Source: Planctomycetes bacterium UBA1662 (GTDB taxonomy: Bacteria; Planctomycetota; UBA8108). Taken from it: 17,448 bases of DNA. Positions within the stretch are counted from its first letter, which is position 1. Every line of letters begins with the position of its first letter. The translations under genes were made by a program, and so were the position numbers. Location of the stretch: positions 868 through 18,315 of the forward strand of contig DCKY01000174.1 of the NCBI GenBank assembly GCA_002320775.1, written 5' to 3'. This document shows positions 1 through 6,674 of this stretch, in pieces. The notes beneath the pieces are model-generated. The model searched no databases. It had not been told where the DNA came from and saw nothing but the letters and a program-made list of their open reading frames with translations.

Positions 1-43
1 GCTGATTAAGAGTCAGCTGCTCTGCCAACTGAGCTAAGAGCGC
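1..43 (-). tRNA. tRNA-Lys(CTT), partial (3' half outside window)
   Basis: Read on the minus strand, the gene begins at 43 with acceptor strand GCGCTCT, then TA, D-stem GCTC/GAGC and an anticodon stem GCTGA/TCAGC around loop CTCTTAA. Positions 34-36 of the loop are CTT, so it decodes AAG lysine codons. The variable region, T arm and 3' acceptor strand lie beyond the left edge of the window. The 5' acceptor, D and anticodon regions look intact. Confidence 0.93.
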
Positions 44-99
44 GTAGTGTTTACTTTTCTCGCGTTGATGGCCGGGAGGCCGTGAACGCAGGACGAGTC

Positions 100-127
100 A
101 TTAGACCTTGAAGTGGATTCCTGTCAA
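100..127 (-). promoter_or_regulatory. sigma-70-type promoter for tRNA-Lys
   Basis: On the minus strand a perfect -35 TTGACA (122-127) and a -10 TCTAAT (100-105, 5 of 6 to consensus) are separated by 16 bases. The predicted start lies roughly 50 bases before the mature tRNA 5' end at 43. It sits just downstream of the terminator of the upstream tRNA-Arg, so the two tRNA genes appear to be separate transcription units. Confidence 0.7.
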
Positions 128-139
128 GAGCCTGAAGTA

Positions 140-183
140 GCGAAAAAGTTAGACCCCTCCGGTAATATTCCACCGGAGAGGTC
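140..183 (-). terminator. Terminator after tRNA-Arg (possibly bidirectional)
   Basis: Arms 152-163 (GACCCCTCCGGT) and 172-183 (ACCGGAGAGGTC) pair over 12 positions with one mismatch around an 8-base loop. On the minus strand the hairpin follows the tRNA-Arg CCA by only six bases and leads into TAACTTTTTCG. On the plus strand it is followed by TTTTTCT, so it could also stop transcription in the other direction. Confidence 0.75.
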
Positions 184-189
184 TTTTTC

Positions 190-266
190 TGGCACGCCCG
201 CCAGGACTCGAACCTGGAACCATTGGCTTCGAAGGCCACTACTCTATCCAATTGAGCTACGGGCGC
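190..266 (-). tRNA. tRNA-Arg(TCG)
   Basis: The minus strand folds as a complete cloverleaf. The acceptor is GCGCCCG/CGGGCGT, with G1 opposite T72 as a wobble. The D-stem is GCTC/GAGT. Anticodon loop CTTCGAA gives anticodon TCG, decoding CGN arginine codons, and the T arm has loop TTCGAGT between CCAGG and CCTGG. Discriminator G and an encoded CCA (190-192) follow. The outermost anticodon-stem pair is a G-A mismatch, which is tolerated in many tRNAs. Confidence 0.96.
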
Positions 267-294
267 ATTATTTGCGGACGATTCGCAGTGCGGG

Positions 295-300
295 ATTATA
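295..300 (-). promoter_or_regulatory. Consensus -10 box for tRNA-Arg
   Basis: A perfect TATAAT lies on the minus strand about 29 bases before the mature tRNA 5' end at 266. No good -35 hexamer is seen 16-18 bases further upstream; the best candidate, TTCCAG, is poor. The consensus -10 and its placement still make it the likely promoter. Confidence 0.5.
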
Positions 301-399
301 GAGGTTTGTCGCGCCGACTGGAAGCGGGCAACCGTCAGTACCGACTTTAGCTTTTTTCGGTTATTTCAGCGGATTATCAGGTTGCAAAAACGCTTCGGC

Positions 400-415
400 T
401 TGGGGGGCTTTTTGC
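400..415 (+). promoter_or_regulatory. Candidate sigma-54 (-24/-12) promoter motif
   Basis: The plus strand reads TTGGGGGGCTTTTTGC. GG (402-403) and GC (414-415) are separated by exactly 10 bases, with TTGG and TTGC ends as in the sigma-54 consensus, although the CAC part of the -24 box is missing. The predicted start near 427 would leave a leader of about 34 bases before the FlgN-like gene at 461. Flagellar genes are often RpoN-controlled, which fits, but so short a motif can arise by chance. Confidence 0.35.
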
Positions 416-460
416 CGAAAGATACTTGTAGCCCCAAGGGCAGCAGATGCGGAAAAAATC

Positions 461-1072
461 ATGAGCACACAGACACTATTCAAGAGCACCGGCAAGACTG
501 AAATCCATCAGATGCTGGACAACCTGACCGGCATTCTCGACCTGGAATTACAGTATTCGCGGAAATTTACCGAGGTGCTTCGTTGCCGGGTTGAGGCGGA
601 GGATCGTGACGATTTCAATGAGCGCGAGCAATGCCTGGTGGCAGAGAAGGAACTTCTTGGCAACCTGGCGATGATTGATCGTGAACGGGTCGCCGCCGTG
701 GGTGAGCTCAGCCTGGCGTTTGGCTGTCGCAGGGAGAAGCCGATGAGGATCGCCGAGTTGATCCTCTATGTGGATCCGGAATACCGCGATGTGTTGCTCG
801 ATGTTCGTGAGCTTCTGAGGGATTGCGCCGATGAGATCGAGTCACTCAATAATGCCAACAACCGGTTTCAGCGCCTCAGCGCTGCTGGAATGGATCTCTA
901 CCTTGGAGTTGATTGCGGTGCCTCGGTAGACCTTGAGGAGGTCCTTGCCTTTGAGGAAACGGAATCAACCGGCCTCCAGCAGGAGGTGGAACCCTCTCTC
1001 GCCGACCTGCAGGAGGAAGAGCTTCCTGAAGGTTTCAATGCCCTGCTCGACGAAATCTTCGGCGAGGATTGA
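461..1072 (+). CDS. FlgN-like protein (putative flagellar export chaperone)
   Basis: This 203-residue, mostly helical, acidic cytoplasmic protein has no signal peptide. Residues about 15-155 show the FlgN-type pattern: an N-terminal helix with repeated Leu/Glu, a conserved-looking KELL..L..IDRER segment near residues 65-80, a short AFGC turn, then a long helix ending in LNNANNRF (residues 129-136). FlgN family proteins are type III export chaperones for the hook-filament junction proteins FlgK and FlgL. The C-terminal 45 residues are an acidic Glu/Leu tail beyond the usual family length of about 150. No other flagellar gene is in the window, so the assignment rests on fold-level resemblance and could instead be an unrelated helical-bundle protein. 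The ATG start lies after a weak GCGGAAAA box and behind a sigma-54-like motif. Confidence 0.55.
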   Translation: MSTQTLFKSTGKTEIHQMLDNLTGILDLELQYSRKFTEVLRCRVEAEDRDDFNEREQCLVAEKELLGNLAMIDRERVAAVGELSLAFGCRREKPMRIAELILYVDPEYRDVLLDVRELLRDCADEIESLNNANNRFQRLSAAGMDLYLGVDCGASVDLEEVLAFEETESTGLQQEVEPSLADLQEEELPEGFNALLDEIFGED

Positions 1073-1117
1073 GGGGCCGGGGCCTCTTACTAAATTAAAA
1101 CCCGTTTGATCAGGGGC

Positions 1118-1145
1118 TTGTATCCCGGCGGAATGCCTGTACAAT
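1118..1145 (+). promoter_or_regulatory. Possible sigma-70 promoter before the HAD phosphatase gene
   Basis: A -10-like TACAAT (1140-1145, 5 of 6) stands 16 bases after a weak -35-like TTGTAT (1118-1123, 3 of 6). It would start transcription near 1152, about 46 bases before the gene. The only support is this sequence match in a 125-base gap. Confidence 0.35.
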
Positions 1146-1197
1146 CCTCTTTTCACATGTCCTCGTTATCGTAACTCTACCAGTGGCTTCACGATAG

Positions 1198-1683
1198 ATG
1201 CACTATAAGCTATTCGTTTTTGATCTGGACGAGACCCTTTGGACCGTATCCGAGGGGCTCTGTTCATTGCTCAAGCCTCCCTTTAACTTCACCGCTCCTA
1301 ATCGTCTGGAGACGAACGAGGGTTTCTGGATCGAGCTCAAGCCCGGAGTTCATAACCTGTTCACTTTTCTCAAGGAACAGGAAGTGTATATTTCCCTGGC
1401 CAGCCGCAACGACCACAAGCCGACGATGGAGATTCTCTCGGCTTTCGGGTTATCCGATGGCCTGACCTATCCGCAGATTGGCTGGCGCTCCAAGGACGAG
1501 ATGCTCACCCGGATCATTCGAAGCATCTACAGGCGCGACAAGGTCAAGATCAAGCCGGACGAGGTTTTCTTCCTCGATGACTGGCCGGATAATATCAAGC
1601 CGGCAAGGGACTGGGGCGCGACCGCGCTGCTCTATGGACAGGATGTTCTCAGCCACGATGAGCTGGTCAGCATGCTGGAGTGA
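1198..1683 (+). CDS. HAD-superfamily phosphatase, MDP-1-like
   Basis: This 161-residue cytoplasmic protein carries all haloacid dehalogenase motifs. Motif I is DLDETLW (D9 nucleophile, D11 general acid/base). Motif II is S69 in SLASRND, K99 lies in RSKDEM, and motif III is FFLDDWPDN (D127, D128) for Mg2+ binding. The small size, lack of a large cap domain, W after motif I and ASR in motif II match the magnesium-dependent phosphatase-1 (HAD-IIIC) group. Characterised MDP-1 members act on protein tyrosine phosphate and sugar or glycated phosphate substrates in vitro; the substrate here cannot be told. No clear Shine-Dalgarno precedes the ATG. It lies between the FlgN-like gene and a small membrane protein gene, which does not reveal its role. 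Confidence 0.8.
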   Translation: MHYKLFVFDLDETLWTVSEGLCSLLKPPFNFTAPNRLETNEGFWIELKPGVHNLFTFLKEQEVYISLASRNDHKPTMEILSAFGLSDGLTYPQIGWRSKDEMLTRIIRSIYRRDKVKIKPDEVFFLDDWPDNIKPARDWGATALLYGQDVLSHDELVSMLE

Positions 1684-1775
1684 ATCGGGCCTGTTCTTGT
1701 TGAAATTCTCGGCACAATTACGGCTGAAAGTTTCTTACGCTTTCAACCAGGGCCTCGACAGGTTATATTTCCATC

Positions 1776-1928
1776 ATGTTTGAGCTGGGTAGATTTCTCC
1801 AGCTCATGGGGCTCGTCGTAGTTCCCATGGCTTTTCTCTGGCCCGAGCCAATGATGATGTTCGGTGTCCTGATGGTGGGCGCCGGGTTTTTCCTCGTTGG
1901 CAGGTACCTGGTTGAGAACAGTGACTGA
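1776..1928 (+). CDS. Small two-helix membrane protein (50 aa)
   Basis: The reading frame runs ATG to TGA and encodes 50 residues, starting MFELGRFLQLMGLVVVPMAF and ending RYLVENSD. Two hydrophobic segments, about residues 8-22 and 29-43, are joined by a short WPEPMMM turn, so a hairpin inner-membrane protein is likely. The pattern FxLGRFLQLMGL...P resembles small uncharacterised proteins I associate with planctomycete genomes; that is memory, not a search. It ends 32 bases before ruvB and probably heads or joins that transcript. There is no clear Shine-Dalgarno. A -10-like TATATT at 1764-1769 would place the transcription start almost on the ATG. Function unknown. Confidence 0.6.
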   Translation: MFELGRFLQLMGLVVVPMAFLWPEPMMMFGVLMVGAGFFLVGRYLVENSD

Positions 1929-1960
1929 ATAACGAACGCTCACGGGGAGGTGAAGAGAGT

Positions 1961-3094
1961 TTGTCCCGCAAGGATTATCCTGCTACTCCAGGGGATGAAG
2001 GCCTGCAGGAAGAGGCAGCCGGCAAGAGCGCCGAGCCGGCCCAATCATCTTCCGCGGCTGCGGATGATACATCCGCTTCCTACACGCCCGGGCGGAGCCT
2101 CGAGGAGCAGGCTGAAGAGAGAAGCCTGCGTCCGACGAGCTTCGATGATTTTATTGGGCAGTCGCAGGTGATCGACAATCTTCGCATAGCTGTCCAGGCC
2201 GCCGGCGACAGGGGAGAGGTCCTCGATCATATTCTTCTCTCCGGCATGCCCGGGCTTGGCAAGACATCGATCGCGATGCTCCTTGGAGGAGAGATGGGAG
2301 CCGGGAATACCCACGTACTGTCAGGGCCTACTCTCGAGAGGGGCAAGGATGTTGTCGGCACCCTGACCCAGCTTGCCAGGGGCGACTTCCTGTTTATCGA
2401 TGAAATCCATCGCATGTCAGCTCATGCCGAGGAGTTCCTTTACTCCGCCATGGAGGACTTCCGAGTCGACCTGATCATCGAGAGCGGGGCGGACTCGAGG
2501 AGTATCAAGGTTGACCTGAAGCCGTTCACGCTCGTGGCGGCGACAACGCGGGAGGGGCTTCTTACGGCGCCTCTGCGCAGTCGTTTCCAGATTGTCGAGA
2601 AGCTCGAGCCCTATCCATCCTCGGACCTTGCCAGGATTCTCGAACGCTCCGGCGGGCTGCTGGGCTGCGATATCGAGCAGGATGCCTGTGGCGAGCTCGC
2701 ATCGAGAAGCCGAGGCACGCCGCGCTTCGCCAATCGCTTCCTGCGCAGGATCCGCGATGTGGCGCAGAGCCGGGGAGACTGGAAGAGCGGTGATCCTGTG
2801 AAGGTCGATGCGGCGGCGGTAGCCGAAGGACTCGAACGCCTGGGTGTTGACGAGAACGGTCTCGATCGCGTGGATCGTAAGATTCTCAACGTATTGTTCA
2901 GCAACGGCGGCGAAGCCGTGGGATTGAAAACCCTCGCGGCCACGGTGGGAGAAGAGCAACGCACCATTGAGGAGGTCTACGAGCCCCACCTGATCCGGGA
3001 GGGCCTGATCCATCGCACGGCGCGCGGCCGCTGTGCCACCAGGAAGGCGGCTGAGCTTTATGGCGACCCCTCGGGCCAGCCGAGCTTTGTCTGA
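1961..3094 (+). CDS. ruvB: Holliday junction branch migration helicase RuvB
   Basis: RuvB is the AAA+ motor that, with RuvA, drives branch migration of Holliday junctions in recombinational repair. The protein has 377 residues. Walker A is GMPGLGKT (residues 95-102) and Walker B is FIDEIH (D147, E148). Sensor 1 and the arginine-finger region read VAATTREGLLTAPLRSRF. Sensor 2 is RGTPRFANRFLRR, and the C-terminal winged helix contains EVYEPHLIREGLI and RTARGRCAT. The start is TTG at 1961, ten bases after GGGGAGG; no in-frame ATG fits. About 45 N-terminal residues rich in Ala, Ser and Glu precede the conserved LRPTSFDDFIGQ and are longer than in typical RuvB. ruvA and ruvC are not in the window. 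Confidence 0.97.
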   Translation: MSRKDYPATPGDEGLQEEAAGKSAEPAQSSSAAADDTSASYTPGRSLEEQAEERSLRPTSFDDFIGQSQVIDNLRIAVQAAGDRGEVLDHILLSGMPGLGKTSIAMLLGGEMGAGNTHVLSGPTLERGKDVVGTLTQLARGDFLFIDEIHRMSAHAEEFLYSAMEDFRVDLIIESGADSRSIKVDLKPFTLVAATTREGLLTAPLRSRFQIVEKLEPYPSSDLARILERSGGLLGCDIEQDACGELASRSRGTPRFANRFLRRIRDVAQSRGDWKSGDPVKVDAAAVAEGLERLGVDENGLDRVDRKILNVLFSNGGEAVGLKTLAATVGEEQRTIEEVYEPHLIREGLIHRTARGRCATRKAAELYGDPSGQPSFV

Positions 3095-3135
3095 TTTCCT
3101 TCTTTAATTTCCTTACCAGGTTTTCTACTCGACCC

Positions 3136-4437
3136 ATGCCCTCCCCGAGTCGACTCTGTAAAACCATCTTTCTCTGTTGCCTGCTCCTCGCCTGCGGTTG
3201 CCGGGAGAAGCCTGCGCCCCCGGTTCCGCTTGACCCGGCTGGCGTTGAGATCCGCGTTGGCGTTCTCTCTGCCGAGCGCATCCTGGTGAGGATGCCGGGC
3301 CGAGTAGAAATCCGGCCGCTCGCCGGCGGCGAGCCCCTCTATCGCGGCGAGCTGCCGGGTACTGTCGCCGCGATCAGCTCCGGGGGCGGGATTGAGCTTG
3401 CGGGGATGGCCTTCGCCGGCGCCGTGAGGGTGGCTTCTCTCGGTGACCGAGCCGGGGAGACGGGGGTCGATTTTGCGCCGGGCGCAGGGCTGAGACCGCA
3501 GAGGCTTCCGGCTCTCTACCATCGAGCCGGAGCCGATTTTACTGTGACAGCCATCCTCGATGGAGCTGAGGCGAGCTCGTACCGGGGGGCGCTTGAGTTG
3601 AGCGCCGCTGAGGGCCTGATCCAGGCCGTGAACGCTCTCGATCTACAGTCTTACCTGCTGGGGGTGGTCGGGGCTGAGATGCCCGCCTATTTCGAGGCGG
3701 AGGCCCTCGCCGCGCAGGCGATCGTCAGCAGAACCTTCGCTCTCTACAATATCGAGCGCGCGCGCTCGAATGTCCAGCCGAGGGTCTTCAGGGCGACCAC
3801 GGGATTCCAGGTCTACAAGGGTTTTTCGGCGGAGGCCAGGAGTACCCGCAAGGCGGTGGTGGCGACCCGGGGGCAGGTTCTGTCCTGGAGAGGCGCTCTT
3901 TTCTCCAGCTATTTTCATTCAACCTGCGGTGGGCGTACAGCCAATGCGAACGAGGCGCTGGGAGTGACCGCGATCGAGCCGTTGGCGGGGGTTGCCTGCG
4001 GCGGCTGCGCAGCCGGCAGGTTCTACCGCTGGGATTCCAGGCTGGCCTCAAACGAGCTGGAGGACGTGGCGCGGCGATACCTGCGGAAGAACAGCCCGGA
4101 GGTAGCCCTGGGGGCGATCGAGGAGCTCGAGGTAATTGAGAGGGCCGCTGACGGCCGGGCTCTCTATCTTCGCCTGCGGCATTCTCTCGGTTCTTTTGAG
4201 TGGAGAGCTGACAGTTTTCGCCTGGCTGTTGAGGCCCGATTTCCCGGTACGGTTCGAAGCACGGGCTTCATTCTCCGCAAGGCTGAATCCGGGGAGTGGG
4301 TGCTCAGCGGTTCAGGGTTTGGCCATGGGGTCGGGCTCTGCCAGGTGGGAGCCCAGGGAATGGCCAGGGAGGGAGCCGGCTGCCGGGAGATCCTTCAGCA
4401 CTACTACCCGGGTAGCGAATGGATGAAGGCCTACTGA
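3136..4437 (+). CDS. SpoIID/LytB-domain lipoprotein
   Basis: The 433-residue protein starts with a lipoprotein signal: Arg/Lys n-region, hydrophobic residues 11-19 and lipobox LLAC with C20 as the predicted lipidated residue. The C-terminal half is a SpoIID/LytB domain. It has the LQSYLLGVVGAEMP segment with the expected catalytic Glu (E181), then QAIVSRTFAL, then YFHSTCGGRT, then a CGGC pair that may help bind metal, and finally GSGFGHGVGLCQVGAQGMA near the C terminus. SpoIID enzymes are lytic transglycosylases acting on peptidoglycan strands stripped of stem peptides. Here the enzyme is predicted to be membrane-anchored on the periplasmic side, implying a peptidoglycan wall. It lies 41 bases after ruvB. 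The ruvB-spoIID-tgt-yajC-secDF order recurs in several bacterial phyla. No strong Shine-Dalgarno is seen. Confidence 0.88.
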   Translation: MPSPSRLCKTIFLCCLLLACGCREKPAPPVPLDPAGVEIRVGVLSAERILVRMPGRVEIRPLAGGEPLYRGELPGTVAAISSGGGIELAGMAFAGAVRVASLGDRAGETGVDFAPGAGLRPQRLPALYHRAGADFTVTAILDGAEASSYRGALELSAAEGLIQAVNALDLQSYLLGVVGAEMPAYFEAEALAAQAIVSRTFALYNIERARSNVQPRVFRATTGFQVYKGFSAEARSTRKAVVATRGQVLSWRGALFSSYFHSTCGGRTANANEALGVTAIEPLAGVACGGCAAGRFYRWDSRLASNELEDVARRYLRKNSPEVALGAIEELEVIERAADGRALYLRLRHSLGSFEWRADSFRLAVEARFPGTVRSTGFILRKAESGEWVLSGSGFGHGVGLCQVGAQGMAREGAGCREILQHYYPGSEWMKAY

Positions 4438-4505
4438 TGGTTCGCCGCTTGCTCCCGGAGCCCGTTTAGAGCAAACTCGCCTTCCCTTTTTCATGCTGGT
4501 ATCCC

Positions 4506-5651
4506 ATGAGTCAATCTCCTCTTGAATTCTCCGTTATCGATCTTGATGAGTCCTGCGCCGCAAGGCGGGGGCTGCTGAAGCTTCCCCATGGGGAGGTGGA
4601 AACTCCGGCTTTTCTTCCGGTGGGTACCCAGGGTTCGGTCAAGGCTGTCACGCCGGAGCAGGTCGCGGAGACCGGCGCCCAGATGATCCTCGCCAACACC
4701 TATCACCTGGCCCTGCGGCCGGGTTCCGACGTCGTGCGAGAAGCGGGAGGGCTGCATGCGTTCACAGGCTGGAAGGGACCGATCCTGACCGACAGCGGAG
4801 GCTACCAGGTTTTCAGTCTCGGCGAACTGAACAAGGTCGATGATGATGGCGTGACCTTTCGCTCTCATATCGATGGAGATGAGGTTCGGCTGACACCGTC
4901 GCGCTGCATGGAAATTCAGAACGATCTCGGTGCCGATATCATCATGGCCTTCGATGAATGCCCTCCCTATCCCGCCTCCCGTGAACAGGTGGAGAGGGCC
5001 GTGCAGAGGACGACCCGATGGGCCGGGCTCTGCAGGGAGGCCCATCGGCGCGATGCGGAACAGGCGCTCTTTGGTATCGTCCAGGGCGGTTGCTTCGATG
5101 ATCTCCGGCAGGAGTCCGCTCGCCAGCTGCTCGAGCTCGATTTCCCAGGCTACGCCATCGGGGGCGTGAGTGTCGGTGAGCCGCCTGAGGACATGAGGCG
5201 GGTTGTCGAGGTGACGGCTCCGCTGCTGCCGTCCGGGCGGCCTCGGTACCTGATGGGAGTCGGCATGCCGGAGGATCTGGTTGACCTGTCGCTGCAGGGA
5301 ATCGACCTGTTCGATTGCGTTGTTGCTACCCGGCATGCTCGAAACGCCAATCTCTTTACGTCGAAGGGGGTGGTGAAGATACGAAACAGTACCTGGAGCC
5401 GCGACTTCAGCCCGCTCGACCCGGACTGCTCCTGCTATACCTGCCGCGAGTTCTCACGATCGTATCTACGCCATCTCTATCACCGGGCTGAGATCCTTGG
5501 CCCGGTTCTCGGGACGATTCACAACCTCACCTGGTTCCAGCGCCTGATGTTCGATTTGCGGGAGGCTATCAGCGCCGGCAGGGGGCTGGAGTTCCGAAAA
5601 AGTTGCCATGAACGGGGTGTTTTCTCCGATCGGCCGGCTCCAGCCGGCTAA
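4506..5651 (+). CDS. tgt: tRNA-guanine(34) transglycosylase (queuine synthesis)
   Basis: Tgt exchanges G34 for the queuosine precursor preQ1 in tRNAs with GUN anticodons (Asp, Asn, His, Tyr). The 381-residue protein is full length. The general acid/base D96 lies in LTDSGGYQVFS and the nucleophile D270 in GIDLFDCVVATRHARN. The zinc site is C308, C310, C313 and H339, in the exact C-x-C-x2-C-x25-H spacing of bacterial enzymes. The segment GIVQGG binds substrate. Compared with E. coli, MPTR after the nucleophile is VATR and NGHLF is NANLF, both mild changes. queA, often next to tgt in this cluster, is absent here. The ATG start is supported by homology rather than by a good ribosome binding site. 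Confidence 0.97.
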   Translation: MSQSPLEFSVIDLDESCAARRGLLKLPHGEVETPAFLPVGTQGSVKAVTPEQVAETGAQMILANTYHLALRPGSDVVREAGGLHAFTGWKGPILTDSGGYQVFSLGELNKVDDDGVTFRSHIDGDEVRLTPSRCMEIQNDLGADIIMAFDECPPYPASREQVERAVQRTTRWAGLCREAHRRDAEQALFGIVQGGCFDDLRQESARQLLELDFPGYAIGGVSVGEPPEDMRRVVEVTAPLLPSGRPRYLMGVGMPEDLVDLSLQGIDLFDCVVATRHARNANLFTSKGVVKIRNSTWSRDFSPLDPDCSCYTCREFSRSYLRHLYHRAEILGPVLGTIHNLTWFQRLMFDLREAISAGRGLEFRKSCHERGVFSDRPAPAG

Positions 5652-5666
5652 GAGCAGGGAAAACGT

Positions 5667-5694
5667 TTGCATGCGTCGCAGCTATGGTTATGCT
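5667..5694 (+). promoter_or_regulatory. Weak candidate promoter before yajC
   Basis: TTGCAT (5667-5672) and TATGCT (5689-5694) are 16 bases apart in the 79-base gap between tgt and yajC. Each matches consensus at four positions. It could give yajC, the leader ORF and secDF a start of their own inside the larger operon, but the match is marginal. Confidence 0.25.
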
Positions 5695-5730
5695 CGGTCT
5701 TTTCGGCATTTCCCGTGAGGACCTGATCTT

Positions 5731-6177
5731 ATGCATATCCCCTGGCTTACGGACTTCGTGATATTCGCCCAGGAAAACGGGGCGCCTGCCCCCGGCCAAG
5801 GTGCCGAGCAGGCTCCCCAGAGCGGTTTCGGCATGTTCGTTCCCCTGATCGGAATTTTCCTGATCTTCTGGTTCCTGATTATCCGTCCGCAGAGCAAACA
5901 GCAGAAGGAACGGAACCTCAAGATCAAGGCCGCCAGAAAAGGTGACAACGTAGTGACCATCGGCGGCGTCTACGGAAAGATCGTCAAGGAAACCGAGCTG
6001 GATGTCGTTCTCGAGGTCGATAAACACAGCAAGACGCGTATCCAGTTCCAAAGGACAGCGATCCAGGATGTCATCAACAGCACCGCGGCCCAGGAGAGCG
6101 CCGAGTCGCGGGAGGAATCCGGCAAGGCTGAATCCGAGTCCGAAGACGGCGCTCCGCCGATGATCGAGTCTGGATAG
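5731..6177 (+). CDS. yajC: Preprotein translocase accessory subunit YajC
   Basis: YajC is a small single-span inner membrane protein that associates with SecD and SecF at the SecYEG channel. Residues 35-51 form the membrane helix, followed at once by the family hallmark LIIRPQSKQQKE (residues 49-60) and by the conserved cytoplasmic segment KGDNVVTIGGVYGKIV. At 148 residues it is longer than the usual 85-110. The extra length is a Gly/Pro/Gln-rich N-terminal stretch and an acidic Ser/Glu tail. GAGGA stands nine bases before the ATG. It is followed after nine bases by the leader ORF and then by secDF, the expected partner. Confidence 0.93.
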   Translation: MHIPWLTDFVIFAQENGAPAPGQGAEQAPQSGFGMFVPLIGIFLIFWFLIIRPQSKQQKERNLKIKAARKGDNVVTIGGVYGKIVKETELDVVLEVDKHSKTRIQFQRTAIQDVINSTAAQESAESREESGKAESESEDGAPPMIESG

Positions 6178-6186
6178 AGTAGAGAT

Positions 6187-6603
6187 ATGGAACGAATCTG
6201 TTTTCCCAGGTTGTCTCTGAGCTTCCCCCTCCTGCTGTTGGGGGTGCTGACTCTCCCCCTGCTCCTGGATGACCGGGGCGAGGCTGGACTGGAACGTTCC
6301 CACGTTGCCTCAGGCTCCCATCCTGATGGTCAGGGGCCAGCCGAGACGGGTATTCCAGGGCGCCAGCAAGACAGGGACGAGGATTCAGTTCCGACTCAAT
6401 TATCCGGCATCGATACCGGCCGCGCCTTCTCTCCGCAGTGCAGCGAGCGAATAGAAACCGAATTCTCCCGCGCCGCTGAAATCCCCGGGTCCTCGACGCC
6501 CGCCGGCGAGCTGGCTTTGCGCAGGCCCGCCGATGCGAGGCAGGCATCGCCCGCCTCGCAAAGCTGGAAGCATCATCCGGTTCGCGGCCCTCCCGCGGCA
6601 TGA
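6187..6603 (+). CDS. Candidate Sec-monitoring arrest peptide upstream of secDF (signal + RGPP C terminus)
   Basis: This 138-residue ORF has no enzyme domain I recognise. Residues 1-27 resemble a signal or membrane-targeting sequence: Arg at 3 and 8, then hydrophobic residues 9-27 rich in Leu. Residues 28-120 are hydrophilic low-complexity sequence rich in Pro, Ser, Gly, Glu and Arg. The C terminus reads SWKHHPVRGPPAA-stop, with R133-G134-P135-P136 two residues from the end. Known arrest peptides that tune Sec and YidC genes combine an export signal, a poorly conserved middle and a C-terminal arrest motif. One large class uses RAPP-like motifs, with stalling before the last proline. The gene starts nine bases after yajC and ends 108 bases before secDF. 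There is no strong Shine-Dalgarno, so coupling to yajC is possible. The alternative is a spurious or fast-evolving secreted ORF. Confidence 0.6.
   Translation: MERICFPRLSLSFPLLLLGVLTLPLLLDDRGEAGLERSHVASGSHPDGQGPAETGIPGRQQDRDEDSVPTQLSGIDTGRAFSPQCSERIETEFSRAAEIPGSSTPAGELALRRPADARQASPASQSWKHHPVRGPPAA
6534..6560 (+). promoter_or_regulatory. RNA hairpin inside the 3' end of the leader ORF
   Basis: TGCGAGGC (6534-6541) pairs perfectly with GCCTCGCA (6553-6560). After one A-C mismatch, GGC (6543-6545) pairs with GCC (6549-6551) around an ATC triloop. The hairpin covers codons 116-125, ending about 29 bases before the RGPP proline codons. No U tract follows, so it is not an intrinsic terminator. The 3' arm can alternatively pair with the secDF ribosome-binding region (see findings). 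Confidence 0.5.
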
Positions 6604-6621
6604 GACTGCTCGCGCCAGCCG

Positions 6622-6674
6622 GTTGACGGATCCGGCCCGGGGGGCTCTTCAAGCGATCCGGAAAATCCGTCGAC
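6622..6674 (+). promoter_or_regulatory. Inverted repeat in the secDF leader
   Basis: GTTGACGGAT (6622-6631) can pair with ATCCGTCGAC (6665-6674) over 10 positions including one G-U, enclosing 33 bases. It lies between the stop codon of the leader ORF and the secDF ribosome binding site at 6701-6708. Its placement fits a structured regulatory leader; that it folds in the cell is inference. No U tract follows. Confidence 0.45.

Noticed and set aside
6269..6454. A 61-residue plus-strand ORF in another frame inside the leader ORF
   Set aside because: It has no start signal and no recognisable domain. The overlapping 6187 frame has the signal-like N terminus, correct placement after yajC and the RGPP C terminus, so it is preferred. 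A frameshifted single gene was considered, but no homology supports joining the frames.
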